From assembly GCA_021292165.1 (NCBI GenBank), contig CM037880.1, forward strand, positions 139,502,564 through 139,566,563: a stretch of 64,000 bases of DNA, written 5' to 3'. Source of the DNA: Shinisaurus crocodilurus (lineage: Eukaryota; Chordata; Lepidosauria; Squamata; Shinisauridae). Positions 23,171 through 33,534 of this stretch are shown here, in pieces. The first letter of the stretch is position 1. Each line of letters starts with the position of its first letter. The notes beneath the pieces were generated by a model. That model saw only the letters and a program-made list of their open reading frames with translations, did no database searches and was not told the DNA's origin. The position numbers were made by a program, and so were the translations under genes.

Positions 23171-23312
23171 TTACTTCAGAATTGCTGAATGTGATTCTGC
23201 ATTCCCACCCCTGCCAGCAGGTGGTCTGCTGCATTCTCCACCAGCTGGAACTTCTGAATACTTTTCAAGGGTAACTCCATGTAGAACGCACTGTAGTATT
23301 TGATCTTTGGTA
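23171..23312 (-). mobile_element. L2/CR1-group LINE, C-terminal ORF2 relic
   Basis: The minus strand translates to SAFYMELPLKSIQKFQLVEN and AADHLLAGVG, which is the LPLK..QKLQLVQNAAARLLTG-type segment downstream of the RT in L2-group LINEs. About 45 residues remain. Confidence 0.65.
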
Positions 23313-23474
23313 TTATAAAGGCGTCGATCTCTATTCTCCAGGGATGCTGATAGCTCCCTGTTCTCCAGGAACAGTTTTTGTTTATTAATGAAGTGAGGTT
23401 GATAAAATGCACTCCTGGAAGTAGCTGTCACCTAAGCTTCCAAAAGCAGTCCTAGATCCAGGAGGACCTGCATA

Positions 23475-23648
23475 CAGTATTTTTCCATGTATAAGACTAT
23501 ACTTTTTCCTAAAATCGTTAGACTAAAAATTGAGGGTCGTCTTATACACGGAAGTAAGCCGAGGAGAGAACCGCGCGGTTGTGAAACTGCCCAGTGGGGG
23601 GGGGGGGCGTCTTATACATGGGGGTGTCTTATACACGGAAAAATACGG
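23475..23648. mobile_element. TA-flanked MITE, 174 bp
   Basis: Left end CAGTATTTTTCCATGTATAA, right end TTATACACGGAAAAATACGG; they differ at 2 of 23 positions when inverted. TA dinucleotides flank it (23,473-23,474 and 23,649-23,650). A G run near 23,597-23,608 lies inside. Tc1/mariner-type by its TA target. Confidence 0.8.
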
Positions 23649-23702
23649 TACCTGGTCTTTTAGGTACTAGGACAGTTTAGGGCATATCTTAATGTTTAGG
23701 AC

Positions 23703-24107
23703 ATGGGTGAGGAACCGGTAGCCAGTGGGCTGAATGTATCCTGCAGGGCCTCACTGACCAGCCCATAGACCCCGTCCTCAGCTCTGCCCCCCGGCAGTAG
23801 TTAAGCATTAAAAAAAAAGACACCAAATTGCTGCATGAAGGCGAGATGGGGGTGCTGTTGGGGAGGGAAGGATTAACCCTCCCCTCCCCGAACATTGCCA
23901 TCTCCCCATTGAAAATGGTCCCCCACTCATGCAGCAATTAGGCTTTCTTCAAGTCTAATTGCTGTGGGGGGGATTTTTGTATGTATGAATGGGAGTGTGG
24001 GTGTGTGTAAGAGAGTATGGGGTGGTCATGCGCATGGCTGGCATGCGACCCCCAGAAGGTTAGCCATGAGAGAGTGGGCCCTTGGGCTGAAAAAGGTTCC
24101 TGACCTA
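23703..24107. mobile_element. probable hAT non-autonomous element
   Basis: CATGGGTGAGGAACCGGTAG on the left and CTGAAAAAGGTTCCTGACC on the right are imperfect inverted ends of the CAGGGGTGAGGAACC kind used by some hAT families. A clean 8-bp duplication is not visible. Confidence 0.45.
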
Positions 24108-24149
24108 AGCTTTAGGAGCATGAACACCCCATTAATCATAGGCAACCCC

Positions 24150-24335
24150 ATCATATTTATTACGTATTTTAAGTGTTTCTAGACTGCTCGGAACCCCAAA
24201 AGTGGGTTCCAGGGTGGTGTACAAAGTACAAACATAAAATAAACAACAACAGAATAAACACCAAGCCATAAAACTAAGGGGGATAAAGCAACAACACAAC
24301 TAAAAACCATGTAAGACCAGGCAAATAAAAACGTT
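24150..24335 (-). mobile_element. L2/CR1-group LINE tail
   Basis: CATATTTATTACGTATTTTA, CTGCTCGGAACCCCAAAAG, GGGTGGTGTACAAAGTACAA, then an A-rich run typical of the sequence just inside such LINE ends on the minus strand. Confidence 0.5.
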
Positions 24336-24438
24336 TGAACCTGGCACCTAAAACCTGGTGCGTATTACAAGATATCTCATCAGCAGTTGTCTGGATTCAG
24401 TTTCAGTTTCTAATCCACTCAAACATGATTTTGAGGTA

Positions 24439-24700
24439 CAGTAATACCTTGGATTGCAAGTAACTTGGCCTGAGAGCGTTTTGCAAGACAAGCAAAATTT
24501 TTTAATACATTTTGACTTGATAAACAAGCGACGCTTTGCAAGACAAGTAGTGTAGGGATATAACCGATCGCCTCGAGCGGACATAGCGGGCCGAAATCGG
24601 CCCTGCTCACGCCCGCCAGAGACTCTCTTTGATAGAAGAGTGTTTTGGATTACAAGCACGGTTCTGGAACGAATTATGCTCTCAATCCAAGGTATTACTG
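24439..24700. mobile_element. Tigger/pogo-like MITE copy 2
   Basis: Ends CAGTAATACCTTGGATTGCA and CAATCCAAGGTATTACTG with flanking TA (24,437-24,438; 24,701-24,702). The interior matches the copy at 7,907 in the same orientation. Confidence 0.85.
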
Positions 24701-24788
24701 TACTGGTTGAGGACAAACACTACTGTTAGTTGAGTATGAAAAACACACCTAATGTCTTCAGCATACTGATGACACAATTGGATAATAG

Positions 24789-24913
24789 CCTAACCTACCT
24801 CACAACGTTGTTGTGAGGAAAAAATGGAGAGGAGGAGGAGAATTATGTAAGCCACCTTGGGTTCCTTGCAGGAAAAAAGGCGGGGTATAAATATAATAAA
24901 TAAATAAATAATC
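24789..24913 (+). mobile_element. SINE, 5'-truncated
   Basis: Begins at GCCTAACCTACCTCACAACG and runs to AAAAAAGGCGGGGTATAAAT plus AATAAATAAATA. The head is absent. Confidence 0.8.
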
Positions 24914-25890
24914 TCTCCAGTGTTATTATATAGATGTTAAAAAGCACTGCTGGTTTAATGTGTACAATTTGCACTAGCATAGTACTTCAACACTACCTTG
25001 TATGTTCAGTTGCATACAATTAAATAGTCATAGGGTAGTAGAACTGCTTGTAACTGCTTCAGGTGCAACAGTGGGCGATGACACAGAAACCTGTGCAGGT
25101 TGTCATAACATGATTCCAGCATGGGGATCACTGAACTGCATATAACCTAGCTATTTACATAAACCACAAATTGCTGGACTGTTAGCAATAGTGACCTTGT
25201 CTGTAGCCTTCCACTCTTGCAATTTGTGCAGGATGGAAATTTCTCAACCACAGTGGGAATAAATTTAGGGTTGGGCTTCCAATACTGTTGCCTAATTTAG
25301 GGCCCACTTTGGATAAGTTGTCTAAATTGCTTGCTTGTACATATGTCCTCTTATTTTCCTAGCCCATGTTTCCTTTTCTAGCACTCTTAATACTGAAGCT
25401 CACCACTTCCCAACCTCTTAGCTTTGGGCAGAAGCCAAGGGAAAGGTTCTGACATTAATAGAGTACCGTAACTTCTGGTTTTATTCAGATAACCTCCACT
25501 TGGAGAATGTAAGAAGAAAACAGCCCTTTTTCCTTTTATGTGCATTTATTGGACAAAAAACCATTTTTTTACTTTAGGAGAATTCCATGCAACTTCCGTG
25601 AACTTGCTATCTGTAGATTATCGTTTTCTTGTATGGTACAAAGGGCTAAGTAAAATCCTATGATCTCTGTGGCAATGTTTATTGGATTCTGATAGAAACA
25701 CTGTCTACTTGGAAGTCATTGAAATCAATGGGGTTTGCGTCCAAGTTTTAAATTTAACTAATGTAGGGGTGAAAAACACTGATCTATGTGTCTGTTTGCC
25801 TATTCTATCCTCTCTCTCTCCCTCCCTCCCTCTCTCCCCCCACATTCCAAAGAGCGTCCCAGATTTTTATGATTCAATATGAGGGTTAGA
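24914..25890. other. single-copy sequence, nothing recognised
   Basis: A CTCCCTCC-rich run at about 25,811-25,840 is the only simple repeat. TACCGTA occurs at 25,465-25,471. Confidence 0.5.
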
Positions 25891-25892
25891 AA

Positions 25893-26180
25893 TTTGCCAT
25901 TATGCCCATGCCCTTGTGGGACCCACCGCATGTGCAACAGGGCTTTTGCAGTTCCAAAAATAACCCAAGGTGAGCAGAAATGCTCATTTCAGGATTGGGG
26001 CAGGTCAGCGGAGCTTGAAGAAGGGAGCGCCACTGACCTGTCCTGATCCAGAAATGAGCTTTTCTGCTAGTTTTTGTGGTTATTTTAGAACCACAAATAC
26101 CCCGTTGTGCAGGCAGTGGGTCCTGACAGCCCAGTGGAACACTACAGTGGACGCAGAGTGACCCTGTTGGATAATGGCCT
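25893..26180. mobile_element. palindromic MITE, about 285 bp
   Basis: GCAGAAATGCTCATTTCAGG, GGCAGGTCAG and GTGGGACCCACCGCATG on the left recur inverted on the right as CCTGATCCAGAAATGAGC, CACTGACCTGTCC and CAGGCAGTGGGTCC. Outermost GCCATTATG and ATAATGGCC are also inverted. The arms are about 100 bp, close to a full palindrome. Seen once here. Confidence 0.65.
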
Positions 26181-26417
26181 TAGAGCTTGGGGGGGGGGAA
26201 TCAAATTCATCAGGAGCAGGATCAAAGTTTTAGCCACTCATTTAACAAATGTCTAAGATTTTTTTAGCCCTGCTTGTACCCATGTCCATTTTGGGGTGCT
26301 TCTTGCATTATACTTTCAGCAGGTACATATTAAAGGTGTATCATGTACTTGCTTGTATTCTGTAATGTATGAAGTGGATACATGCATTTATTTCCCTGTG
26401 TTTGAGGACAGGCAATA

Positions 26418-26580
26418 AGTAGAACATATGCTTTTGAATACAGAATGTCCCCGGTTCAATCTTTGGCATCTCCAGGTAAAGGGTCTCAGATAGCAGGACT
26501 GGAAGAAACCTTTGCCTTGAGAGCCACTGCCAGTCAACAGTACTGGGTAAGGTGGACCAATGGCCTGTCTCAATATAAGT
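26418..26580 (+). mobile_element. tRNA-Ala-like SINE, diverged
   Basis: AGAACATATGCTTTTGAATA, CCCCGGTTCAATCTTTGGCA (B-box region), TCTCCAGGTAAAGGG, GAGAGCCACTGCCAGTCAA and GGTGGACCAATGGCCTGTCT follow the same order as the copy at 50,748. The A box is weak. Confidence 0.6.
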
Positions 26581-27550
26581 CAAGTACAGATGTTCATCAT
26601 GCTGAAAGGAGCCTGGGCCAATCCTCAAGTGTTTTCACAGTGAAACAATTGTGCTACGTGCTGCATGGTTTACAGAGTGCAAGTGAGTATAGAACAAATC
26701 TTTAGTATCTACCTGTTAAATGTGCCACATGTGAAGTAGCCGTGAGATTATTTGAAATATTTGGATTTATGTTTGCTGTAACAGAACAAATCACTATGTT
26801 TAGCATTGAGTGTGCGTGCTTGATTTCAATCAGCTGTGTTCTGGATTTGTGCTTTAAGGTGAAGCTAAATATGTAGTTCTTCCTTTTTATTGCTGTTTGC
26901 TCCTCTAATGGTTGGATTGTCATTATCTGAAGTGAAAAGGGAATTTGCTATCTATCTTACTCTGATACTCCCCATCTAGACTTTCATTTGGAGCAAGGGG
27001 CACAAAAGGCTTCCTTTTAGTTAATGCAGGACTATAGAAATCATGATGGACACTTGTAAAGGAAGATATGAAGAGTACCTTGTCACTACTGCTTATTGCA
27101 TCTTTGAAAGAAATAAAGGTACATGCTTTTAAAAGCCCTTATCTATGCGATTCAGAGTATGTAGCACTGAAAATGAGACCCTAAAAGTGTATATTTATCC
27201 TGGTCTGAAACTTTATAGGCTCACAAACCTGATTACAGGAGGGCCTGTAAAAATATTTATATCTTTGTCTGAACAATTCACAGTCACTGTTACATAAAAT
27301 GTTGTATAAGAATATTTTGACAAGGCAGAAAGTATCTCCTACTCATCAAATTCCCTCCAATTCCCATATCTATCCTCCTACCCACACCATCCCTAAGAAA
27401 ACAGACTCATTATTCATGTTCATGCTCTAAATGGTAAATTCCTAAACCCCTTTTCCAGTTTTCATTCTATTTCTATATATTGCCATTTCCCCTAAGCATA
27501 ATACATTCTTCTGAGGGCCATACTGGAGACACCCAAGCATTCTAATTAAC
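26581..27550. other. single-copy sequence; one weak exon-like stretch
   Basis: At 26,641-26,682 a 42-bp open segment stands between TTTTCACAG and GTGAGTAT; it is treated as a low-confidence finding. Otherwise nothing is recognised. Confidence 0.4.
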
Positions 27551-27551
27551 A

Positions 27552-27645
27552 GTGCAATTCTAGGCATGCATGCCTACTCAGAAGTAAGTCCCACTGTGCT
27601 CAATGAGGCTTGCTCTTTTGTAAGTATGTTTAGGATTGTGTAACC
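27552..27645. mobile_element. GCAATCCTAT-type MITE
   Basis: GTGCAATTCTAGGCATGC, CTCAGAAGTAAGTCCCACTG and TTAGGATTGTGTAACC show the family structure. Confidence 0.7.
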
Positions 27646-27649
27646 TATA

Positions 27650-28790
27650 TCTCCTCTTAAACTTTGCAAGAGAACAAGGTAATTAGGTATAGACTCATTC
27701 CTTCTAGGGTTTTCAGTTTTCACAACTGACTGAATATTCACATTTCCTTCACAAGTGAGTCTTCACCTGCTACAAAGGTTGCTGTTTTTTCTTTTAGCCA
27801 ATGCTTAGTTTGGATGGTATAAAACTCTTTGGGAATAGTGGTGAATGAAAGGCAAATGTGCTCTTCAGATAGTGTGCATCTGTTGAAAGATGTACATAAA
27901 CAACATGTGGAGGTTGAAATACCAGTGCAAAACCACCTTTCTGCTTGGCCCTGAACTGACTTAAAACATAGATCCGTGGTGATCCAGAATGTGCTATTAT
28001 ATTTCATATGCATGTATGCAGTAGCACATGAGAAACTAAAAGGTTCCTTTAGTGTAATTTTTTGAAAATTCCTTTTAATGGATGGGGTTTCTTGATCTAT
28101 GATATTTTGAGGTCCAAAGCACTGAAATATCTAAAGTTTCAAAATGGTGTTACTACATTGATGATAATTACACTTCGAGGTTCATGTGAGAAAATATATA
28201 TATTGTGTGTGTGTGTGTGTGATATATACTGATATCTATTTTAATTGTATTTCCACTCTTTAAAAAAAAACAAAACACCACACACAGACTTTTTCTATTG
28301 ACATAAAATAACACAAGACTTTTCTATTGCATGCTCTCTTTCAGGTATGACTCATGTCAGGACAGTGAATGATGATTTATGTTCAAGAGAGTCAGTAATT
28401 AAGGGATTTACATGTGGGACTGTGAGCTGAGGTTCCTTCCTGTTGCAGGACAGATACCTGAGGTAAGTGAGTTATAGGATCCTATATAATACCACAAGCC
28501 TTCCGTTAGGAGACCTGCAGTTAAAAACAGAGGGATACTACCTAGATGTTTTCAGATTGGAATAGAAACCCGTTGTGAATATTGTAGATACACCCTTTAA
28601 TTAAAAGTGCCAAACTTCCTACTTCTCTCTTCCTGTTTAGTAATCTTGAGGGTTACCATAAGAAGCAGTAAAGAGGTTTCCATACATCACACTAACTTTT
28701 TACCTAACAAATTTAGGATTTGTCAGGTATTCATAATTGGCTGACAACTATCGTTTACTGGAAGAAACTTTTAAGTAAAACCTTAATAAT
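27650..28790. other. single-copy sequence with a GT microsatellite
   Basis: (GT)n at about 28,205-28,221 next to ATATAT. A short segment at 28,451-28,464 is flanked by good splice-like signals (see findings). No gene is otherwise seen. Confidence 0.4.
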
Positions 28791-28794
28791 CAAA

Positions 28795-28915
28795 CAGCCT
28801 TCCCTAACCTGGTTCCTTCCAGATGTGTTGGACTACAATTCCCATTATCCCCAGCCAGCATGGCCAATGGGAGTTGTAGTCCAACACATGTGTAGGGCAC
28901 CAGGTTGGAGGAGCC
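28795..28915. mobile_element. palindromic hAT-like MITE
   Basis: CAGCCTTCCCTAACCTGG, CCAGATGTGTTGGACTACAA, inverted as TTGTAGTCCAACACATG and GCACCAGGTTGGAGGAG. Confidence 0.8.
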
Positions 28916-30385
28916 TGTCTTAGAAGAAGGTAGAATCCAGTTTAATCAGCATATTTACCTAGGAACAAAAGGGATGGATTTTTCCTGAATTTCTACATAC
29001 AGTATATTGAAGTCATGCCATAGAAAGAATCTTCATATTGTTTGTGTCTTCCTATTTTCCCCATCTGCTCCATAATCATGTTTTTGTTGTAGCTTAGTTC
29101 TTCAAAATCTCTATCTGTCCCTAACTTTACCCCTGGATTTAGCTATTTTGATCTACATTGTTCTAGTAATGGTGTGTCACCCAATACACTTTCTTTACAC
29201 CACTCTTATGGCTTGAATTTCCAGAATGTATAAAGTCCACTGCAGTTGAAGTACTCATGTGGCTTGATTATTTACAAAACACCAAAACAGCTCTCCTTTA
29301 CCATGATCCTTGAAATCTTATGGGATTTCAAGGAGGAGGTTTTTTTTTAATGAACTTTTTATCAGAGACTTAAAAATAATAATAATGCATTGCTATGTAG
29401 ACTAGTACTTGTGTGCATACACCCCCCCTTTAAACAAAAAGAGATGATTTACAAACATAAACTCTCAAATAGAATTTACAAGTAGATACTCCTGGGTTTC
29501 TTTCTCTCTCTGCTTCTATCCCTCTCTTCAGTACTTCCAGTTCCAACCCGTCTTTCTGCTCTGTCTCTGCCCACTGCTCTCAGTTGCTGTCTCTGCTCTG
29601 AGGGCTGTATCAAAAAACTCAGGAGATGTTCTCCTGATAGCTGAAGAACTCTCATGTCATTAGCTCCGATGGAATTCTCAACTGACCATTCTGGGCTATT
29701 AGCCTAATAAAGGAATAGCCAGCCAGAAGTCCCAACAGTGGCCCAAATCCAAAGTTGTGGGTGTGGAACAGGGCTGCAGGAAGTAGACTTCCACTCCCTT
29801 TCCTTCCCATGGAAGACCTGAAGGCGCCTCTGCCTGGTTTTCCCTCTCAGCAGCCTACATCGCACCCAACCCACTGTGTAGCATTGGGGTGGGTGGGTTC
29901 TGCGGAGAGAGCAGGTGGGAAAGTCTGCTTGTGGCAGCTCTTTGCATATATGTAACTCTGGATCCAACCCAGTGTTATGATTTGCTTGGATGCACATCAA
30001 ATGAGCATTTTGATGTACATTGGAATAGAAGAACCTAGATAAGATGGAGCAGGTTCAATTTCCATCATCACTTGTGAGTATTGTTCATCTGGAGTGGTGG
30101 TAGTGAATTCACATGAGTGAATGGAAGGGATAGTAGGCTGCAGCAAGAGGAAACTGCATATGTGCCATTTTAGAAATTATACAGATAATGTCTGTAATTA
30201 AAATTTTGAAGAGAGGTGAAGCGGAATGTAGGGCAGAGCCAACCTATGGATGAATAACAACATAGAGTGGTGGAAATCCAGCCAGCTCTGCTTGGTAGAA
30301 TCCAGCCAGCTCTGCTTGGTAGCCATCTTCCACATCTATCAGACTGAGCAGCATTAAACACAGCACACATTTAAACATTGTTTAG
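28916..30385. other. single-copy sequence, nothing recognised
   Basis: T and C runs occur near 29,340 and 29,422. A direct duplication of about 23 bp (AATCCAGCCAGCTCTGCTTGG, twice) lies near 30,276-30,322. No exon is seen. Confidence 0.45.
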
Positions 30386-30387
30386 AT

Positions 30388-30652
30388 TTTATTTATTTTT
30401 TAATTACATTTATACTCCACCTTTTTTTCCTCCAAGGAACCCAAGGCGGCTTACATAATCCTCCTCCTCCTCTCCATTTTACCCCCACAACAACCCTGTG
30501 AGGTAGGTTAGGCTGAGAGTCAGCGACTGGCCCAAAGTCACCCAGTGAGCTTCATGGTTGAGTGGGGACTAGAACCCGGATCTCCCGAGTCCCCAGTCCA
30601 ACACTCTCACCACTACACCACACTGGCTCTCGCACTACGCCACACTGGCTCT
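30388..30652 (-). mobile_element. tRNA-headed squamate SINE with duplicated head
   Basis: A complete minus copy in which the tRNA-like head is doubled: CACTACACCACACTGGCTCTC is followed at once by GCACTACGCCACACTGGCTCTC (about 30,611-30,652). This may be a local duplication or the trace of a second head. Confidence 0.8.
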
Positions 30653-30933
30653 CAACATTATTGCATCCAGTTGAGTTTGGGACTGCCAATTTTCTCTGTT
30701 ACCCCAGTGGCTGGATTCCTTTAGTGCATGACAAAAAGGATAAAGGTAGGGAAGCATATGGAAGAAGACAAGCCTGCAGCCATAAGGCAGACTGTTGGGG
30801 GGGCTGAAGCAAGGGGGAAAGCTGCAGCTGGTGACATTTCCACTTATATGGAGCTCTTAAAGGTACACTCCTCTCTAAGTTTCTGGACTTAGCAACCCAA
30901 GCTATGCAACTAAAATTTAATTATATTGGACTA

Positions 30934-31112
30934 CCGTATATACTCAAGTATAAGTCGAGTTTTTCAGCACATTTTTTGTGCTGAAAAATGCCCCCTCGAC
31001 TTATACTTGGGTCAGCGCACTTATACTGGAGGCAATAAGTTTTCCCGTTTTTTGGGGTGAAATTAGGGGCCTCGACTTATATTAGGGTCCACTTATACTT
31101 GAGTATATACGG
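30934..31112. mobile_element. TA-flanked MITE, 179 bp, with perfect 22-bp ends
   Basis: CCGTATATACTCAAGTATAA at the left and its exact inverse at the right, extending to 22 bp, with TA on both flanks (30,932-30,933; 31,113-31,114). Inside is a second hairpin (TTTTTCAGCACA...TGTGCTGAAAAA) and a repeated CTCGACTTATA. A Tc1/mariner-like, non-autonomous element whose terminal bases are CCG...CGG. Confidence 0.85.
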
Positions 31113-31114
31113 TA

Positions 31115-33160
31115 CTTTTGTTTAGGCTTTTTGTTACTTTGCATTGATTTATGATGATCCTCTACTGTACCCGAAGAACCATTACCAATCCCTGACTATG
31201 AACATAGGATTTGAAAGCTTGGGGAAAGGGTTAAAATATGGTTTAAAAAGTATTTGTCTAAAAAGTATTTTTGAAGTGAGCGAGGATGATTAAAAAAAAA
31301 TAATCATAAGGCAAGAGCTAAAAATGTCAGGAAACAGAAAACTTTAGAAAAATTTTGGGCTAGAGAAGGGTGTTATGCTGTACCTAGGTAGTGGATACAT
31401 TATGGAGAATAGGGCGTGATAGTGCATCAAAAATGGTTTAATTTTGGGAAATGGCTTTAAATTCACTTTGCACAAGGTTATTTATTCTTTAAGGGATTTG
31501 CATTTTAGATCATATCTAGATCATCTTTAGGATACTAACATTCCCTACTTGTAATTTTTACTCAGTTTTAAATTCTCTGTGACTCCCCGCTCCCCCCTAA
31601 AACACACACGATGCTAATTCCACTGAGTCTGTGGAGATGCTGACCTAGGATCATATGAGGCAGTCTGATGAAGTGATAAGTATTTCACACCCCGGCATTT
31701 CATCTCTGATGGTGTACATGCTGACAATCCCTTTCATACTCAAGTAAATGAATAAAAAGAAACCCTTTTCACATCTGGAAGACCTTGTGAAACTTTTGGG
31801 CCATTATGCCTCTATGACCTCATGTTATATTTAATGTCTACCACTGTTCAAAATGCAAAGCAGACTATGTTAGAATCTTCATCCTATGGATTAATATTAT
31901 TTCCGACAGTTGCTGTTCATATCGTCCATTTTCAAGGGCAAATTCTTTTTGCAGTTGGTGTTTTGTGTGTTGTATGTATGTGTATAGGTTTGTATATAAG
32001 ATGGTAGATTTTGGTATCATGATATGGTCCTGTTGCAGTATGTGAGCATGCAGCTACTGCTGAAAACAGCAATTGTGCATCTAGCCCCCTGCTGCCCCTC
32101 TGTATGCATGGTTGCTGTTTTTGGCAGGAGCAGCCTGTTTAGTTTCTCATATTGTTTGACCCTTGAGTGCTTTTCTTCACCTTATACTGGTGAATATAGT
32201 CTCTTGAGCAGATATTGCAAAAGCCAGCTTAAACCTGCAGCGATCCTTTCATAACTTCACACTTTTTATTGACATCTGCATCTGTTTATCTCACTCAGGA
32301 CCTTTCATTCTCCTTTGCAAAAACAGAGGAAGGCCAGGAGTAGTGAAGACAAGCACACAGCATTCTCACTTCCTCTTTTTGCATGGTTGTGTAGGAAGGA
32401 ACGCAGCCTCTTTGCTGGAAGTGATTTTGCCACATGCTCCATGAATGTTACTGAAAGCTTTGCCAGAATTTACTATTAACTATTGCCTCGTTTTTATACA
32501 GACATGGAATTTTGCATGCTAAAATGATTCAAGGAGGAATAAATCTTTAGTTAAAATACATCAAAACATTTATTATGCTTTACTTAACTGAACCTTTTGA
32601 AAAAATAGCAAGAGAAGAGCTTCCTAGTATCAGCAAGCTTTTTCCTTGTAATTTTTTCAAAAGGTTCAGTTCAATAGGAGCAGTGAAGCACTCTGATTCT
32701 CCAAAGTCATAGCAGAAGATACACAGCTTTTAAGCCACATGCCTCATCAAGTGCAATGCCTGAAGCATGGGTAATTAACATACACATGCAGTGACAGGAA
32801 TACATGTGTGATTTTCTTATTGGAAATTAAGATATTCTGGTTTGGTAATCTGGCAGACACTTGGCTCAAACCTAGTATATGCAGTCAGCATAATGTAAGT
32901 CGTAAAGTCTGAGAGTTGTGTGTGATTCACCAAGACAGCTCTCTGAACAGTTTTTTCCAAACCCTCTTGAATTACTGTTACCCAGGGCTTGCCTGGACTG
33001 CACCATTACCATGCACGCATCTCTTTTTAAAAAAGAGATGAAAGTAGTGTTCAACTAACCTGGTGGGTCAGAACGTTGCACAGCTGGGAATTGGCTGTTT
33101 CTCTTCAGTTAATTGTGTTTTAAAACCATCCTGCATTAGAGCAATCAAATTACGCAGTGG
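31115..33160. other. single-copy sequence with one perfect hairpin
   Basis: Contains the 21-bp hairpin at 32,586-32,671, listed separately. No exon is recognised. Confidence 0.45.
32586..32671. repeat. perfect 21-bp inverted repeat, 44-bp loop
   Basis: AACTGAACCTTTTGAAAAAA(T) at 32,586-32,606 is exactly inverted at 32,651-32,671. No family similarity to other repeats in the window. Confidence 0.85.
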
Positions 33161-33530
33161 AGGGAGTGATCCTACGGACTCTAGACAGCATCAGAGGGGC
33201 CATAGGATTTTTCAGATTCCCAGATCCAAGGTCAGAGACTGCTCTGACCTTGAAGCTGGGAATCGGAGCTCTGTGCCCCCCTCCCCTGCCCTCTCTCAGC
33301 CTGCTGCTCTCTGAGGTTGGGAAAGTGACCTGAGAGAGGGGTAATAGGGGACGGGGAGGGGAGGAGACTGTAGAGGCCAGGATACGAGGTATCCTGAAAG
33401 CACTCCAGCCTCCACCCCCTCCCCCTTGAGGCATTCCAGCTAGATGGGCGGAAAAGTCCATCTCGCGAAAATGCGGAGCACCACTCCTCCTGCTCTACAT
33501 TGGATGCCCGTAAGCCTCTGAGGTTTCCAG
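33161..33530. mobile_element. inverted-repeat element, family A copy 2, right end lost
   Basis: Starts AGGGAGTGATCCTACGG. The body follows the copy at 5,768: GACCTTG-AGCTGGGAATC, CCTGAGAGAGGGGTAATAGG, GTAGAGGCCAGGATACG, CCAGCTAGATGGGCGG and CGTAAGCCTCTGAGG. It then departs from the first copy, so the right end is missing. Confidence 0.7.
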
Positions 33531-33534
33531 GACT

